A stretch of 64,000 nucleotides of DNA from Thermophilibacter provencensis (GCF_030372065.1 NZ_JAUDEA010000004.1:96414-160413), one strand, 5' to 3'; counted from the stretch's first letter, positions 7,338-17,233 are shown. The notes: generated by a model from the sequence alone, not told the origin. A program made the numbers and translations.

Positions 7338-10313
7338 CTAGTTGCCCGTGCCCGAGGCCTGAATTGCAAGCGCCTCGGCGAGAACCTGTCCCGCAAACCC
7401 CGCGGCAAAGCCCTCGACGTCCTCGCCCTGGCCCTCAACGCACGCGGAGATGACGAGGGTGGGGTTGTCGTAGGGGGCAAACCCGATGAAGAACGAGTTG
7501 ATGTTGCCGTTCTCCACCTGCGCGGTTCCGGTCTTGCCGGCAACCTGCACGCCCCAGACCTGGGCGCGCGTGCCGGTTCCGTGGTCCACGACGGCGAGCA
7601 TGGCCTCCTTGACCTGCTCGGCAGTGGTGGACGAGATGACCTGTCCCAGCGAGCGCGGGGAGGTCTTGGAGGTCTCGATGCCCTCCGGCGAGAGCACGTG
7701 GTCAACAACGTAGGGGTTCATCGCCACGCCGCCGTTGGCGATTGCCTGGGCGACGACGGCGTTCTGCATGACGGTGGTCTGCGGTCCCGCCGGGCTCTCG
7801 TGCTGGCCAACGGGCTGGCCGCAGGAGGCCCATGCGGTCTCCCACTCCGTCATCTCGTCCGGGTCCGGCATGAGCGAGGGCAGGCAGTCAAAGTCCTGAC
7901 CGATGTTCTGGCCGTAGCCAAAGGCGTTGGCGTAGCTCACGAGGGTGCCCGCGCCAACCTCAACGCCAAGCGCGCCGAGCGCGGTGTTGGACGAGAGGGC
8001 AAAGGCCTCCCTGAGGCTGGGGCTGCCGTAGTCGTTGTGGCCGTAGTTGCTCACCTCGGCGCCGCCGATCTCGAGCGAGGGGCCGGCGTAGATGGTCTCG
8101 TCGAGCGTTGCCGTGCCGGAGTCCAGCGCGGCGGAGAGGGTGATCGCCTTGAAGGAGGAGCCGGGGGCGTAGAGTGCCTGCGTGGTGCGGTCGAGCAGCT
8201 CGCCGCCCGTGCCCTGCATGGCCTGCTCGAGGTTCTCCACGGTGTAGGTGGGCGAGGAGGCCTTGGCAAGGACGGCGCCCGTCTTGGGGTCGAGCACCAC
8301 GATGGCGCCGGTGTAGCCCACAAGCGCGTCCTCGGCGGCCTTCTGGATCCTCGAGTTGATGGTGAGCGCCACCGTTGAGCCGGACTGCGAGACGCCGGCC
8401 AGCGAGTAGAGCGCGCTTCTCCAGTTGGAGTAGTCCTTGCGGCCGGTGAGCGTCTCGTTCATGGTGGACTCGATGCCCGCGCTGCCGTACTGCGTGGAGA
8501 CGTAGCCAACGGTGTGGCGCGCGAGCGAGCCCTGCGGGTAGCTGCGCAGGTAGCTGCCGTCGGACTGCTGCACGCTCTCCGCGAGGGTCACGCCGTCCGA
8601 GGTGATGATCGCGCCGCGCTGCACGTAGGCGCTGCGGGCGATGGTGTGGTTGTTGCTCGGCATGTTCTGGACGCGCTCGGCGTCGATCTGCTGCACGTAG
8701 GTGAGGTTGGCCACCAGCGCGGCAAAGAACAGCGCAAAGACGGTGATGAGCGTGGTGAGGCGCTTGCTCAGCGCCACGCGGCCGAGCACGCCGGACTCGG
8801 CGGTGGTGAGGCCAAAGTGGCCGCGCGCGTGGCTGCCGTGCACCACGGAGGCAACGTGGGCGCCCGCCTGGGAGCCTGTGGGCGCCTGGCTCGCGAGCGT
8901 GAGGATGGGGTCGCGCCGCTCGCTCTCGCGCTGCGAGGCGCTGGCCATCTCGGCCTCGTGCCCGGTGCCCTCGTCGCCCGCGCGCAGGAGCAGGCCCACG
9001 ATGACAAAGCTCGCCAGGAGCGAGGTGCCGCCCTGGCTCATGAAGGGCAGCGTGACGCCCGTGAGCGGGAGGAGCTTGGTGACGCCTCCCACGATGAGAA
9101 ACGCCTGGAAGGAGATGGCGCAGGTGAGGCCAACGGCCGCAAAGGCGGAGCAGTCGGACTTGGCGCGCGCCGCGGTTGCGAGGCCGCGCACGCAGAAGAG
9201 CAGGTAGAGAATAAGGATGGCGGAGCCGCCCAGAAGGCCCATCTCCTCGGCGATGGCCGAGAAGATGAAGTCGCTCTGGACAAAGGGGATGGTGGTGGCA
9301 AGTCCGTTGCCAATGCCCACGCCCGTGAGCCCGCCGTCTGCGAGCGAGTAGAGCGACTGGACGATCTGGTAGCCGCCGGTGGCCGCCGCCGACCACGGGT
9401 CGATCCAGATGTTGATGCGGTTCTGGACGTGCCCAAAGAGGAAGTAGCAGGCCACGCCGCCCAGGGCCAGGAGCCCCAGACTCACGGCAACGTAGCTCAC
9501 GCGGCCGGTGGCCACGTAGATCATGATGACGAAGAACGCAAAGAAGAGCAGGGCGCTGCCGAGGTCCGTCTCAAAGACCACCACAAGAAGGCTGATGCCC
9601 CACATGACGAGCAGCGGCAGCAGCATGCGCAGGCGCGGCAGGTGGATGGGCCCAAAGCTGCGCATGGAGGCGGAGAGCGCCTCGCGGTTGGTGGCCAGGT
9701 AGAACGCGAGGAAGAGCGTGATGAGAATCTTGGCAAACTCGCCGGGCTGGAAGCTAAAGCTGCCGATGTAGATCCAGAGCTTGGAGCCGTTCTGCTCGGT
9801 TCCCAAGATCATGGGCAGCACGAGAAGCACCACGCCGGCTATGCCGAGGGTGTACTTGTAGTCCGCGAGGCTGTCGAGGTCGCGCACGACGGCGAGAACC
9901 GCCACCATGGCGGCTACGGAGAGGAAGAGCCACACGATCTGGTTGACGGCGGAGTCCGGCGCCAGGCGCGTGAGGAAGGTTATGCCCACGCCCGAGAGGA
10001 CAAAGACGATGGGGAGAATGGCCGGGTCAGCTTCTGGCGCGAGGAAACGGATGGCCACGTGGGCCGCCGCAAACGCGGCAAAGAGGCCGAGCGGCACCCC
10101 AAGCGTGGAGAGGCTCAGCGTGAGACTCGAGTTGACCACGTACATGGCGTAGAGCAGCACCACGGGGATGGCGGCGATGCAGAGCAGGAGAAGCTCGGTG
10201 TTGCGGCGCCCATGGCCGCGGTCAGCCAGCGGCGCGGCGGCCGGCGCGGGCGCTGACATCGCATCCATCTCGGCGCGGGAGGCCGCACCGGCATATCTCG
10301 TCCTTCTCAGCAT
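7338..10313 (-). CDS. Fused RodA/FtsW (SEDS) - class B penicillin-binding protein
   Basis: A single 991-aa frame holds both halves of a peptidoglycan polymerase. Residues 35-447 form a multi-TM SEDS glycosyltransferase, with the catalytic-type Asp in ETDLGSA (D250) and the SEDS signature GIGNG...FSAIAEEMG. After a linker (448-515) and a TM anchor (519-538), residues 560-991 form a class B transpeptidase with SxxK at S719-K722, SSN at 774-776 and KTG at 927-929. The N-terminal part of a normal PBP2 is shortened. The start is ATG at 10313, 1 bp after the phosphatase stop, with a perfect GGAGGTGA. In mycobacteria rodA and pbpA are separate neighbours in the same order. The open frame is continuous, so this is a natural fusion. 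Confidence 0.95.
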   Translation of the reverse strand: MLRRTRYAGAASRAEMDAMSAPAPAAAPLADRGHGRRNTELLLLCIAAIPVVLLYAMYVVNSSLTLSLSTLGVPLGLFAAFAAAHVAIRFLAPEADPAILPIVFVLSGVGITFLTRLAPDSAVNQIVWLFLSVAAMVAVLAVVRDLDSLADYKYTLGIAGVVLLVLPMILGTEQNGSKLWIYIGSFSFQPGEFAKILITLFLAFYLATNREALSASMRSFGPIHLPRLRMLLPLLVMWGISLLVVVFETDLGSALLFFAFFVIMIYVATGRVSYVAVSLGLLALGGVACYFLFGHVQNRINIWIDPWSAAATGGYQIVQSLYSLADGGLTGVGIGNGLATTIPFVQSDFIFSAIAEEMGLLGGSAILILYLLFCVRGLATAARAKSDCSAFAAVGLTCAISFQAFLIVGGVTKLLPLTGVTLPFMSQGGTSLLASFVIVGLLLRAGDEGTGHEAEMASASQRESERRDPILTLASQAPTGSQAGAHVASVVHGSHARGHFGLTTAESGVLGRVALSKRLTTLITVFALFFAALVANLTYVQQIDAERVQNMPSNNHTIARSAYVQRGAIITSDGVTLAESVQQSDGSYLRSYPQGSLARHTVGYVSTQYGSAGIESTMNETLTGRKDYSNWRSALYSLAGVSQSGSTVALTINSRIQKAAEDALVGYTGAIVVLDPKTGAVLAKASSPTYTVENLEQAMQGTGGELLDRTTQALYAPGSSFKAITLSAALDSGTATLDETIYAGPSLEIGGAEVSNYGHNDYGSPSLREAFALSSNTALGALGVEVGAGTLVSYANAFGYGQNIGQDFDCLPSLMPDPDEMTEWETAWASCGQPVGQHESPAGPQTTVMQNAVVAQAIANGGVAMNPYVVDHVLSPEGIETSKTSPRSLGQVISSTTAEQVKEAMLAVVDHGTGTRAQVWGVQVAGKTGTAQVENGNINSFFIGFAPYDNPTLVISACVEGQGEDVEGFAAGFAGQVLAEALAIQASGTGN

Positions 10314-10314
10314 G

Positions 10315-11673
10315 CTACTCACCTCCGTCCTGCGACTCGGCGCCCGTCTGCTCCGTCTGTTCCGGAGCCGGCGCCTCGGGCTCCTCCGCCGGCTGCTCCT
10401 CCTGGCCGCCCTCCGGCGCCGCGTCCTGCGGCGTGTTCGCGGGCGCGTCCTCGGGAGCGTCTGCAGGGGTCTCGGTCTCGGAGCGGGCCGTCTCCGCAAT
10501 CTCGGCGGCGCGCAGCTTCTCCTCGTCAATCTGCTGGTGGTAGGAGTTGATGACCTCGCGCCCCGCATCCTCGCCGTTGACCCTGATGCCCTGCTCGAGC
10601 TGGTCCTGGATGGCAACGGGGAGGTCGGAGACGTTGACGGCGCTCGTTCCCACGAGCTCGTAGGTGGGGACGCCGAGGAAGCTCCCCTGGACGCCGCGGT
10701 ACAGGCCCACGGTGCCGTTGTTGATGCCGAGGAACCACTCGCCCCTGATGAAGGTGAACGCTATCAGGGCAACGACGAGGGCAATCCCGATGATGATGGC
10801 GGCAATGCCCGCAACGCTCTTGGCGATCCTCTTGCGGACCTCGTCCACGAGGCCGTCGTCGAGCACGTCGACCACGACCACCGTCACGTTGTCGGCGCCG
10901 CCGGCCGTGAGCGCGGCGGAGACGAGGTTGTCCGCCGCCTGCTGGGGCGTTGCGCTGGAGACGGCCACGGACTCGATCTCGCTGTCGGAGATCATGCTCG
11001 AGAGGCCGTCCGAGCACAGGATGATGCGGTCGCCGTCGTTGACCTCAAGCGAGAAGTGATCGGCGTACATGTCTGGGTCGGAGCCCAGGGCGCGGGTGAT
11101 GATGGAGCGCGAGGGGTGCGTGCGCGCCTCGTCCGCGGTGATCTCGCCGGCGTCGACGAGCTCCTCAACGTAGGAGTGGTCGTGCGTGATGCGCACGAGC
11201 GTGCCGTGGTGCAGCACGTAGACGCGCGAGTCGCCCACGTGCGCCACGGCCATCTTGTTCTTCTCGATAAGTACGGCGGTTGCGGTGCAGCCCATGCCGG
11301 GCTTGCCCACGCCCTCCTCGGCCGCCTTGATGACGCTGGCGTTTGCCGCCTCAACGGCCGCGCCCAGAAGAACGTCGTCGGCCGTGCCGGGCGCGCGCTC
11401 GCCGATGGTCTCAACGGCAATGGAGCTCGCGACCTCGCCTGCCGCATGTCCGCCCATGCCGTCCGAGACCACGAAGAGGGGCGTTCTAAGAAGGAAGGAG
11501 TCCTCGTTGTGACCGCGGACCAGGCCCACGTCGCTGCGCGCGCCCCAGGAGATGAACTCGTTGGCGCCCGAGGCAACGTCCGCGCCGGCTCGCCCCTCAA
11601 CGGGGATCTCGGCGCGGCCGGGAGCGTTTGCGGGCTCCTGGGTGGCGGGGATGTGGGTCTCCTCCGTCGTCAT
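10315..11673 (-). CDS. PP2C-family Ser/Thr phosphatase (PstP-like)
   Basis: 452 aa; reverses the cluster's kinases. The catalytic domain (about 40-275) has the metal-binding motifs [39 protein letters not shown] and [10 protein letters not shown]. One TM helix lies at about 300-322, then an extracytoplasmic region and a long Glu/Ala/Pro-rich low-complexity tail (about 395-452). The 4-bp ATGA overlap with fhaB shows translational coupling. Its stop lies 1 bp from the next start. The acidic tail is an accretion compared with mycobacterial PstP. Confidence 0.95.
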   Translation of the reverse strand: MTTEETHIPATQEPANAPGRAEIPVEGRAGADVASGANEFISWGARSDVGLVRGHNEDSFLLRTPLFVVSDGMGGHAAGEVASSIAVETIGERAPGTADDVLLGAAVEAANASVIKAAEEGVGKPGMGCTATAVLIEKNKMAVAHVGDSRVYVLHHGTLVRITHDHSYVEELVDAGEITADEARTHPSRSIITRALGSDPDMYADHFSLEVNDGDRIILCSDGLSSMISDSEIESVAVSSATPQQAADNLVSAALTAGGADNVTVVVVDVLDDGLVDEVRKRIAKSVAGIAAIIIGIALVVALIAFTFIRGEWFLGINNGTVGLYRGVQGSFLGVPTYELVGTSAVNVSDLPVAIQDQLEQGIRVNGEDAGREVINSYHQQIDEEKLRAAEIAETARSETETPADAPEDAPANTPQDAAPEGGQEEQPAEEPEAPAPEQTEQTGAESQDGGE

Positions 11674-12083
11674 CCGCGGCTCACCCGCATGATGGTGTCA
11701 CCAACCTGCACCTCGTCATCCTCGCGGAGGGTGACGGGCTGCTCGATGGGGTGGCCGTTGACGAGCGTGCCGTTGGTGGAGCCGAGGTCCTCGAGCACGA
11801 GCGCGGGGCCCTGGAGGGTGAAGCGCGCGTGGGTGGACGAGACGTACGGCTCGTCAACGACGATGTCCGAGGAGGGCGAGCGCCCAATGACAACGGGGCC
11901 GAGGATGTCCACGTGGAGGCCGCGCAGCGACCTCGTGCCCTTCTCGACGTCGATGGACCAAATCGCCGAGTCGCGGCGCTGGCCCTTGACGAGGCCCACG
12001 CCCGTCCGCATGACGGCGAAGAGGAAGAGGTACAGGACGACGATGAGGAGCACGCGTCCCACAAAGAGGACGAGCTCGATCAT
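11670..12083 (-). CDS. fhaB: FHA-domain protein (FhaB/FipA-like)
   Basis: 137 aa with an N-terminal TM helix (about 3-22) and a C-terminal forkhead-associated domain (about 55-137) containing GRSPSSDIVVDEPYVSSTHA and a STNGTLVNG motif. It binds phosphothreonine peptides and recruits kinase targets to the membrane. It overlaps both neighbours by 4 bp (ATGA), as in a tightly coupled operon. Order and size match the actinobacterial fhaA-fhaB-pstP block. Confidence 0.93.
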   Translation of the reverse strand: MIELVLFVGRVLLIVVLYLFLFAVMRTGVGLVKGQRRDSAIWSIDVEKGTRSLRGLHVDILGPVVIGRSPSSDIVVDEPYVSSTHARFTLQGPALVLEDLGSTNGTLVNGHPIEQPVTLREDDEVQVGDTIMRVSRG

Positions 12084-13093
12084 CGCGGGTTCTCCCTAAA
12101 CTCTAGGTTCACGAGGCCGACGGTGATGAGGTCGCCGTCGCGCAGGACGCAAGTCTTGACGTCAACGTCGTTGACGAGCGTGCCGTTGGTGGAGTTGAGG
12201 TCGGTGATGCGCCAGTCGCGCCCGTCAAAGGAGAGCTCGGCGTGCGCGCGGGAGACGTTGGGGTCCCTCAGGACCACGCCGGCGCGGGAGCGCTCGCGGC
12301 CGATGACCGTCGAGGGGGCCCTGCCCGTGAAGGTCTGGCCGGTCTGGCGGTCTATGAGCAGGCAGGAGGCCTCGGCCTGAGGCGCGCCCTGGGCGATCGG
12401 CTCGTCCTGCATGCCGGGGATGCTGGAGCTCACGGTCCTCATGTTGACGAGGGGGACGCTGCGGCGCTGCGTCTGCGGCACGCCCGCGGCGGGCGTGGGC
12501 GCCATGACGGGCACGGGCATGGGGGTGGACTCCGAGGCCGAGGCAACGGGCTCGGGGGTCGCGTAGTCCGCGGGCATCACGTCGAGCCCGGTGTCGGAGT
12601 CGTGGCGCGGGCTGGGGACGTTGGTGGGGCGCTTGGCCCTGGGGTGGAGCTGCGCCGCCGCGCCGCCCGAGCTCGAGTTGCCGGCGAGAAACGCGCGCTC
12701 CTCCTCGCGCAGGCGGGCGAGCGTGCCGGCGTCGACGTTCTCGGCAAAGACGGCAAACTTCCCGGGCTTGAGGGAGGGGTCGACCATAAAGCGCACGAGC
12801 GGGCTGCCCACAAAGGCGTAGCCCTTCTTCTGGGCCTGAGAGGTCACAAAGGCCGAGGTCTCGTACGTGATCTGCTCGTAGAGCGGGCGCATGAGCGAGT
12901 CATCGGACGCGGAGACGAGCACGGTGTAGAGCGCCGGCGCGGTGTCCACGCCGTCAATCTCGTACGTCTCGCTCTCCATCTCGCGCGCGGCGCGCTTGGC
13001 GAGCTTCTTAAAGGAGAAGGGCTCGGTGTAGCCCTGCGGAGCGGCGCCAAAGACGGAGCCTATGCGCGCCTCAAAGTCACTCAGAAAACTCAT
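12080..13093 (-). CDS. fhaA: FHA-domain protein with DUF3662 (FhaA-like)
   Basis: 337 aa. Residues 1-115 match the DUF3662/FhaA N-terminal domain (starts MSFLSDFE, contains YTVLVSASD). A Pro/Ala/Ser-rich linker runs about 130-240. The FHA domain (about 255-337) has IGRERSRAGVVL, VSRAHAELSF and STNGTLVNDV. The FHA domain should bind phosphothreonine on a kinase or on MviN-like partners. The start overlaps the upstream kinase end by 17 bp, with a GGGGG-type ribosome binding site inside that kinase gene. Confidence 0.93.
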   Translation of the reverse strand: MSFLSDFEARIGSVFGAAPQGYTEPFSFKKLAKRAAREMESETYEIDGVDTAPALYTVLVSASDDSLMRPLYEQITYETSAFVTSQAQKKGYAFVGSPLVRFMVDPSLKPGKFAVFAENVDAGTLARLREEERAFLAGNSSSGGAAAQLHPRAKRPTNVPSPRHDSDTGLDVMPADYATPEPVASASESTPMPVPVMAPTPAAGVPQTQRRSVPLVNMRTVSSSIPGMQDEPIAQGAPQAEASCLLIDRQTGQTFTGRAPSTVIGRERSRAGVVLRDPNVSRAHAELSFDGRDWRITDLNSTNGTLVNDVDVKTCVLRDGDLITVGLVNLEFRENPR

Positions 13094-14819
13094 TGGTACC
13101 CCCGCCTTCTTGGTCCTCGTAGAGGGGACCCCTCAGGACAGTCGCGATGCACAAAAGCACAAACCAGAGTACCGCAAGTGTCACCGTCTCCCAATCGAGG
13201 GCTGACAGTATGCGGGCATTCTCCATCCTAGCTGCGAGAACCGAGAAAAGAATCACGCTTCCCAGCCCGAGCGCCTGCCCCGTGACCCCCGCGGCCACGC
13301 TCCCCCTGAGGGCAACGATGCTCGAGACCCAGGCGCAGGCCGTCGAGCCCGCCAGCATGACCCAGAACGCCGGGCGCAGCCAGGACGCGGCGAGCGCGGC
13401 GAGAAGCGCCTCCGAGGAGGGCCCCACCGTGGCGGCAATGTGGAAGAGGCTGCCCAGCGCGTAGCCGAGCGCGCCCGTGGCCGCCGCGGGGAGCGGGTCC
13501 AGGGCAAACCCCGCGAGTGCCGCGCCCGAGACCGGGGACGGGAGGCAGCAGGGCAGAAGCAGCGGCAGCGAGGAGAGCCGGTCGTGCCTGCCAAAGAGGG
13601 CGAGCCAGAGGACAAGGAGAAGGGCGAGGGCCCAGGCGAGAAGGGTCGCCGTCCCGGTGATGCTCGCCGAGGCGATGGCCCAGGCGAGTGCCAGGCCGGC
13701 GAGCGGGCCCCCAAAGGGCGGCCACACGGCGGCGAGGGCGCACCCCAGAAGCGGCGCCACGGCGAGGGCCTGCCCCTGCGTTCCGGCGGCGAGCAGCACA
13801 ACGCGCAGCGCGGCGAGGGTGGCCACGGCCGTGAGGCCGCGGGTGAGGACGCCCTCAAGGCGGGGCAGGCGCACGTCGAGGCCCGGGCGCGCCCTCCTTC
13901 CCGCGGCGATGGCGCCGTCGTCCTCCTCGGCCTGCTCAACGAGGTCGCGCAGGGACGTGGCGCCCTCGCGCTCGTCCCCAAGGAGCGGTGCGAGCTCCCC
14001 GGCCAGGTCGTCAACGGAGGGGGTTCTCTCGGAGGCCGCCGGCGCGAGCGCGTCGAGAAGCACCAGCTCGGCGTCAGGTGACAGCTCGGGACAGGTGCGG
14101 GCGAGGCCCCGCCCCGGGCCGCGGCGAATCCTCGTGAGGGACTCCTCGGCGCTTCTCGCCAGGAAGGGGTCCGAGCCGGTGAGGGACTGCCAGATGACCG
14201 TGGCGAGCGAGAAGACGTCCGTGCGCTCGTCAACGAGCATCCCCTCGATCTGCTCGGGGGGCATGTAGCCCACGGTTCCGCCGCGCGCGCCGCCATAGCC
14301 GGCGGCGGATGCGAGCGAGGCCATGCCAAAGTCCGCGAGCTTCACGGTCCCGCGGCGGTCGACCATGATGTTGGTGGGCTTGATGTCGAGGTGCAGCACG
14401 CGGTTCTCGTGCGCGTAGGAGAGGGCGCGCGCCACGCACGCAAGAACGTGCGCGCACTCTTCCGGCGTGAGGACGCCCCCCTCAACGCGGGCGAGAAGCT
14501 CGGCGAGGTTGAGGCCGTCCACGTACTCCATGACAAGGTAGGCGTAGGCCCCCTCCGCCTCGAAGTCGTAGACGGTGACGATGTTGGGGTGGGCGAGCAT
14601 GCAGGCGGTTCTTGCCTCCGCGAGCGCCTCCTCGGCGGTGGTGCCCGAGTCCGCGGCAAGGGGGATGCGCTTTATCGCCACGCGGCGCTGCAGGCGGGTG
14701 TCCCAGCACGTGCAGACCGTGCCAAAGCCGCCGGTGCCCCTTCGCTCGAGCACGCGGTAGCGCCCGAGCAGGACCTCCTCGCGCTCACCCATGGCGTCGC
14801 TGTGCGGCGTCTCGATCAC
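13077..14819 (-). CDS. Ser/Thr protein kinase with C-terminal polytopic membrane domain
   Basis: 580 aa. The kinase domain (about 20-285) has GRYRVLERRGTGG, VAIKRIP, HLDIKPTN (HLD in place of HRD, so a non-RD type) and ADFGMAS. The second half (about 325-570) is very hydrophobic with roughly eight to ten TM helices and no PASTA units, unlike PknA or PknB. First gene of the minus-strand cluster, so it may be the first-made regulator of fhaA, fhaB and the cell-wall fusion. Function of the membrane part is not recognised. Upstream lie 147 bp and then the divergent tRNA-Leu. Confidence 0.9.
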   Translation of the reverse strand: MIETPHSDAMGEREEVLLGRYRVLERRGTGGFGTVCTCWDTRLQRRVAIKRIPLAADSGTTAEEALAEARTACMLAHPNIVTVYDFEAEGAYAYLVMEYVDGLNLAELLARVEGGVLTPEECAHVLACVARALSYAHENRVLHLDIKPTNIMVDRRGTVKLADFGMASLASAAGYGGARGGTVGYMPPEQIEGMLVDERTDVFSLATVIWQSLTGSDPFLARSAEESLTRIRRGPGRGLARTCPELSPDAELVLLDALAPAASERTPSVDDLAGELAPLLGDEREGATSLRDLVEQAEEDDGAIAAGRRARPGLDVRLPRLEGVLTRGLTAVATLAALRVVLLAAGTQGQALAVAPLLGCALAAVWPPFGGPLAGLALAWAIASASITGTATLLAWALALLLVLWLALFGRHDRLSSLPLLLPCCLPSPVSGAALAGFALDPLPAAATGALGYALGSLFHIAATVGPSSEALLAALAASWLRPAFWVMLAGSTACAWVSSIVALRGSVAAGVTGQALGLGSVILFSVLAARMENARILSALDWETVTLAVLWFVLLCIATVLRGPLYEDQEGGGTNEFSE

Positions 14820-14927
14820 GGCACCTCCTCGATTAAGTTGCGTTTGCCGTGCGTGCGGCTATTCTACCGCGCCGTTTGCGCCGCGGCCAGCGCGCGGGAG
14901 ACGCGCGGCGGCTCTCAAGAAAACCCC

Positions 14928-14956
14928 TTGGCAGCGCGTGGTCGTTGCGCTACTAT
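14928..14956 (+). promoter_or_regulatory. Promoter of tRNA-Leu(CAG)
   Basis: TTGGCA at 14928-14933 and TACTAT at 14951-14956, with 17-bp spacing; the tRNA begins 10 bp later. Confidence 0.75.
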
Positions 14957-14966
14957 TAACCGGCAC

Positions 14967-15053
14967 GCGGGCGTGGCGGAATTGGCAGACGCGTACGGTT
15001 CAGGTCCGTATGGGGGCAACTCCATGAAGGTTCAAGTCCTTTCGCCCGCACCA
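14967..15053 (+). tRNA. tRNA-Leu (anticodon CAG)
   Basis: 87 nt with a long variable arm and encoded CCA (15051-15053). The acceptor GCGGGCG pairs with CGCCCGC. The anticodon loop TTCAGGT gives CAG, reading CUG. Class II shape fits leucine. Confidence 0.96.
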
Positions 15054-15063
15054 TAAAAGAGCA

Positions 15064-15098
15064 GGGCCGCCGGGTTTTCTCGCCCGGCGGCCCTTTTG
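15064..15098 (+). terminator. Terminator after tRNA-Leu
   Basis: An 11-bp stem GGGCCGCCGGG / CCCGGCGGCCC around the loop TTTTCTCG, followed by TTTT. The hairpin with a TTCTCG loop resembles the one at 33105-33133. Confidence 0.9.
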
Positions 15099-15135
15099 TG
15101 TGCGCATGGCCGGACGGGCCGGCAGGAGGGTCGCG

Positions 15136-15321
15136 CTACTCGTCCTCTCCGAAGAGGTCCCAGTCGCCCTCGCTCTTCTCGTGATTGAAGTAGCGCTTCT
15201 TGGTCTTGCGCTCCATGAGCAGGGCGATGAGCAGGCACAAGACGATGCCGCCCACGATCAGGCAGATGACGCCCATGCGGTCGTTGAAGAGCCATGTGAA
15301 GAAGTCGCCGATTGCCTGCAT
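15136..15321 (-). CDS. Small single-TM membrane protein
   Basis: 61 aa starting MQAIGDFF: one TM helix (about 15-36, [19 protein letters not shown]) followed by a basic then acidic tail ending DWDLFGEDE. The start is chosen at 15321 because GGGAGG lies 6 bases upstream; the frame is open further but lacks a site there. Divergent from serS. No known family. Confidence 0.75.
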   Translation of the reverse strand: MQAIGDFFTWLFNDRMGVICLIVGGIVLCLLIALLMERKTKKRYFNHEKSEGDWDLFGEDE

Positions 15322-15357
15322 GTCCTGCCTCCCAAGTGCGGTCGAAGATTCACCGCA

Positions 15358-15371
15358 CAAGTATATACTTG
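15358..15371. promoter_or_regulatory. Palindrome in the serS divergent promoter region
   Basis: CAAGTATATACTTG is a perfect 14-bp palindrome containing a TATACT -10-like hexamer on the plus strand, between the small membrane protein gene and serS. It could be an operator or simply a promoter core. Confidence 0.4.
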
Positions 15372-15428
15372 GAGGGCCGTCGGCCCGCGCGTCGATGGCG
15401 AAGGCACAGCACGAAGCGAGGAGCCAGC

Positions 15429-16724
15429 ATGCTCGACATCAAGTTCGTCCGAGAAAACCCTGACATCGTGGACAAGTCCTGCGAGTCCCGCCAGAACGCC
15501 CACTGGGACCGCGAGAAGTTCTTCGAGCTCGACGAGGAGCGCCGCTCCGTCATCGCCGAGGTGGAGAAGCTCCAGGCCGAGCGCAACTCCGTCTCCAAGG
15601 AGATCGGCCTGCTCATGCGCGAGGGCAAGAAGGACGAGGCGGAGGCCGCAAAGCAGCGCGTGGCGGCAAACAAGGACCGCATCGCCGAGCTGGACGCCCG
15701 CCGCACCGAGGTGGAGGACGCCCTCTTTGACCTCGTCTCCCGCATCCCCAACATTCCGCACGAGAGCGTCCCCTACGGCAAGGACGACTCGGACAACCCC
15801 GAGGTGCGCCGCTGGGGCACCCCGCGCGACTTCGCGGCGGACGGCTTTGAGCCCAAGGCGCACTGGGACCTTGGCCCCGCCACGGGCATGATCGACTTCG
15901 ACCGCGGCGTCAAGATTGCCGGCACCCGCTTCTACGTGCTCGGCGGCATGGGCGCCCGCATGGAGCGCGCGCTCATCAGCTTCATGGTGGACATGCACGT
16001 CAAGGCTGGTTTCAAGGAGTGGTGGATGCCCGTCATCACCAACCGCGAGACCCTCTTTGGCACGGGCCAGCTGCCTAAGTTCGAGGACGACCTCTACCAC
16101 GTGAACCCCGACCTCTATCTCATCCCCACCGCGGAGGTCATGCTCACCAACCTGCACCGCGGCGAGGTGCTCGACGCGTCCCAGCTGCCGCTCTGGTACA
16201 CCGCCTTCACCCCGTGCTTCCGCGAGGAGGCGGGCTCGGCCGGCCGCGACACGCGCGGCATCATCCGCGTGCACCAGTTCGACAAGGTCGAGATGGTCAA
16301 GTTCGCCAAGCCCGAGGACTCGATGAACCAGCTCGAGAGCATGGTCGCCGAGGCCGAGGCCGTCCTCCAGGCGCTGGAGCTGCCCTACCACGTGGTGACG
16401 CTCTGCACCGGTGACATCGGCTTCTCTGCCTGCAAGTGCTACGACCTCGAGGTGTGGCTGCCCAGCTACAACGCCTACAAGGAGATCTCCTCCTGCTCCA
16501 ACTGCTGGGACTTCCAGGCGCGCCGCGCCAACATCCGCTACAAGGACCCGGCGGAGTTCAAGGGCACGCGCTTCGTGCACACGCTCAACGGCTCCGGTCT
16601 TGCCGTGGGCCGCACCATGGCCGCCATCATGGAGAACTACCAGAACGCCGACGGCTCCATCACGGTGCCCGAGGCCCTGCGCCCGTACATGGGCGGTGTG
16701 GAGGTCATCAAGCCCGAGGCCTAG
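15429..16724 (+). CDS. serS: Seryl-tRNA synthetase
   Basis: 431 aa, class II aminoacyl-tRNA synthetase charging tRNA-Ser (a tRNA-Ser(GCT) gene lies 4.6 kb downstream). It starts [10 protein letters not shown], then the long coiled-coil tRNA-binding arm (about 25-105). The catalytic core has [11 protein letters not shown], motif 2 with [14 protein letters not shown], and the C-terminal motif 3 [17 protein letters not shown] precedes the ATG by 6 bases. No T-box leader is present in the roughly 100-bp upstream gap. Confidence 0.98.
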   Translation: MLDIKFVRENPDIVDKSCESRQNAHWDREKFFELDEERRSVIAEVEKLQAERNSVSKEIGLLMREGKKDEAEAAKQRVAANKDRIAELDARRTEVEDALFDLVSRIPNIPHESVPYGKDDSDNPEVRRWGTPRDFAADGFEPKAHWDLGPATGMIDFDRGVKIAGTRFYVLGGMGARMERALISFMVDMHVKAGFKEWWMPVITNRETLFGTGQLPKFEDDLYHVNPDLYLIPTAEVMLTNLHRGEVLDASQLPLWYTAFTPCFREEAGSAGRDTRGIIRVHQFDKVEMVKFAKPEDSMNQLESMVAEAEAVLQALELPYHVVTLCTGDIGFSACKCYDLEVWLPSYNAYKEISSCSNCWDFQARRANIRYKDPAEFKGTRFVHTLNGSGLAVGRTMAAIMENYQNADGSITVPEALRPYMGGVEVIKPEA

Positions 16725-16745
16725 CGCTCATACGCAGGGTGCGCC

Positions 16746-16778
16746 GAGGGTCGCCCGCGCTGGCGGGCGGCCCTCTTT
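16746..16778 (+). terminator. Terminator after serS
   Basis: Stem GAGGGTCGCCCGC / GCGGGCGGCCCTC with a four-base loop and a short TTT. Confidence 0.7.
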
Positions 16779-16809
16779 GCGTGACGCGCGGAATCTCAAA
16801 AATAGTTCA

Positions 16810-16846
16810 GAACAACTGTTCCAAAGAACAATTGTTCTGGTATACT
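16810..16846 (+). promoter_or_regulatory. Two tandem GAAC-N4-GTTC boxes over a promoter (LexA/SOS-box-like)
   Basis: GAACAACTGTTC (16810-16821) and GAACAATTGTTC (16826-16837) are two palindromes 16 bp apart; the second extends to the 14-bp palindrome AGAACAATTGTTCT. A TATACT -10 follows at 16841-16846. GAAC-N4-GTTC is the core of the Gram-positive LexA box. A different palindrome-binding repressor cannot be excluded. Confidence 0.65.
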
Positions 16847-16876
16847 GAGATCACGGAGCCGAGGGAGGGAGAAGAG

Positions 16877-17233
16877 ATGCAGATGACGGAGGTCGCGCGG
16901 TTTGAGAGTGCGGGGGACGTTCGCACGATGCTCGTTGGCGAGGAGGATGGCTACGTTGTGGTGCGAGAGGACCTTGCCGGACCGTCCGCGCTCGTCGTGT
17001 ACGGAGACGAGGAGCGGAGCATGCGGGCGATGTTTGCGCCGGAGGCCGTGCGGGGCCTGCTCGACGCGGTGGGTGCTGCGGGAGAGGAGTCTCTGAGCGC
17101 CTACCTCTCTCGGGAGGAGCATGACATCGTCGATCTCATGGATCTCTGCGACGCTCGCGGGGTGCCCTATGCCTTTACGGGGCTGGGCGCCCAAAGTGGG
17201 GCACAGTTCAGGCCGGCCCGGCAGTTGGGCTAG
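16877..17233 (+). CDS. Hypothetical 118-aa protein behind SOS-like boxes
   Basis: 118 aa starting MQMTEVARFES, with GGGAGAAGAG before the ATG. The chain is acidic and predicted soluble, with an alternating strand/helix start (GYVVVREDLAGPSALVVYGD) and a helical middle (EEHDIVDLMDLCDARG). No signal peptide, TM helix or known motif. It is a monocistron between serS and a convergent GntR gene, and is the only gene controlled by the two GAAC-N4-GTTC boxes. If those are LexA sites, this would be a DNA-damage-induced protein of unknown function. Confidence 0.75.
   Translation: MQMTEVARFESAGDVRTMLVGEEDGYVVVREDLAGPSALVVYGDEERSMRAMFAPEAVRGLLDAVGAAGEESLSAYLSREEHDIVDLMDLCDARGVPYAFTGLGAQSGAQFRPARQLG

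Noticed and set aside
8514..10256. A 580-aa plus-strand open frame
   Set aside because: It is antisense to the RodA-PBP gene. Its Arg/Ala/His-rich composition and lack of motifs show it is not coding.
7338..10616. Extending the RodA-PBP start to 10616
   Set aside because: The extra 101 residues are Arg/Pro-rich out-of-frame phosphatase tail; the ATG at 10313 has a perfect ribosome binding site.
15322..15428. T-box leader for serS
   Set aside because: The gap is about 100 bp and has no T-box consensus or specifier hairpin; a plain promoter palindrome is seen instead.
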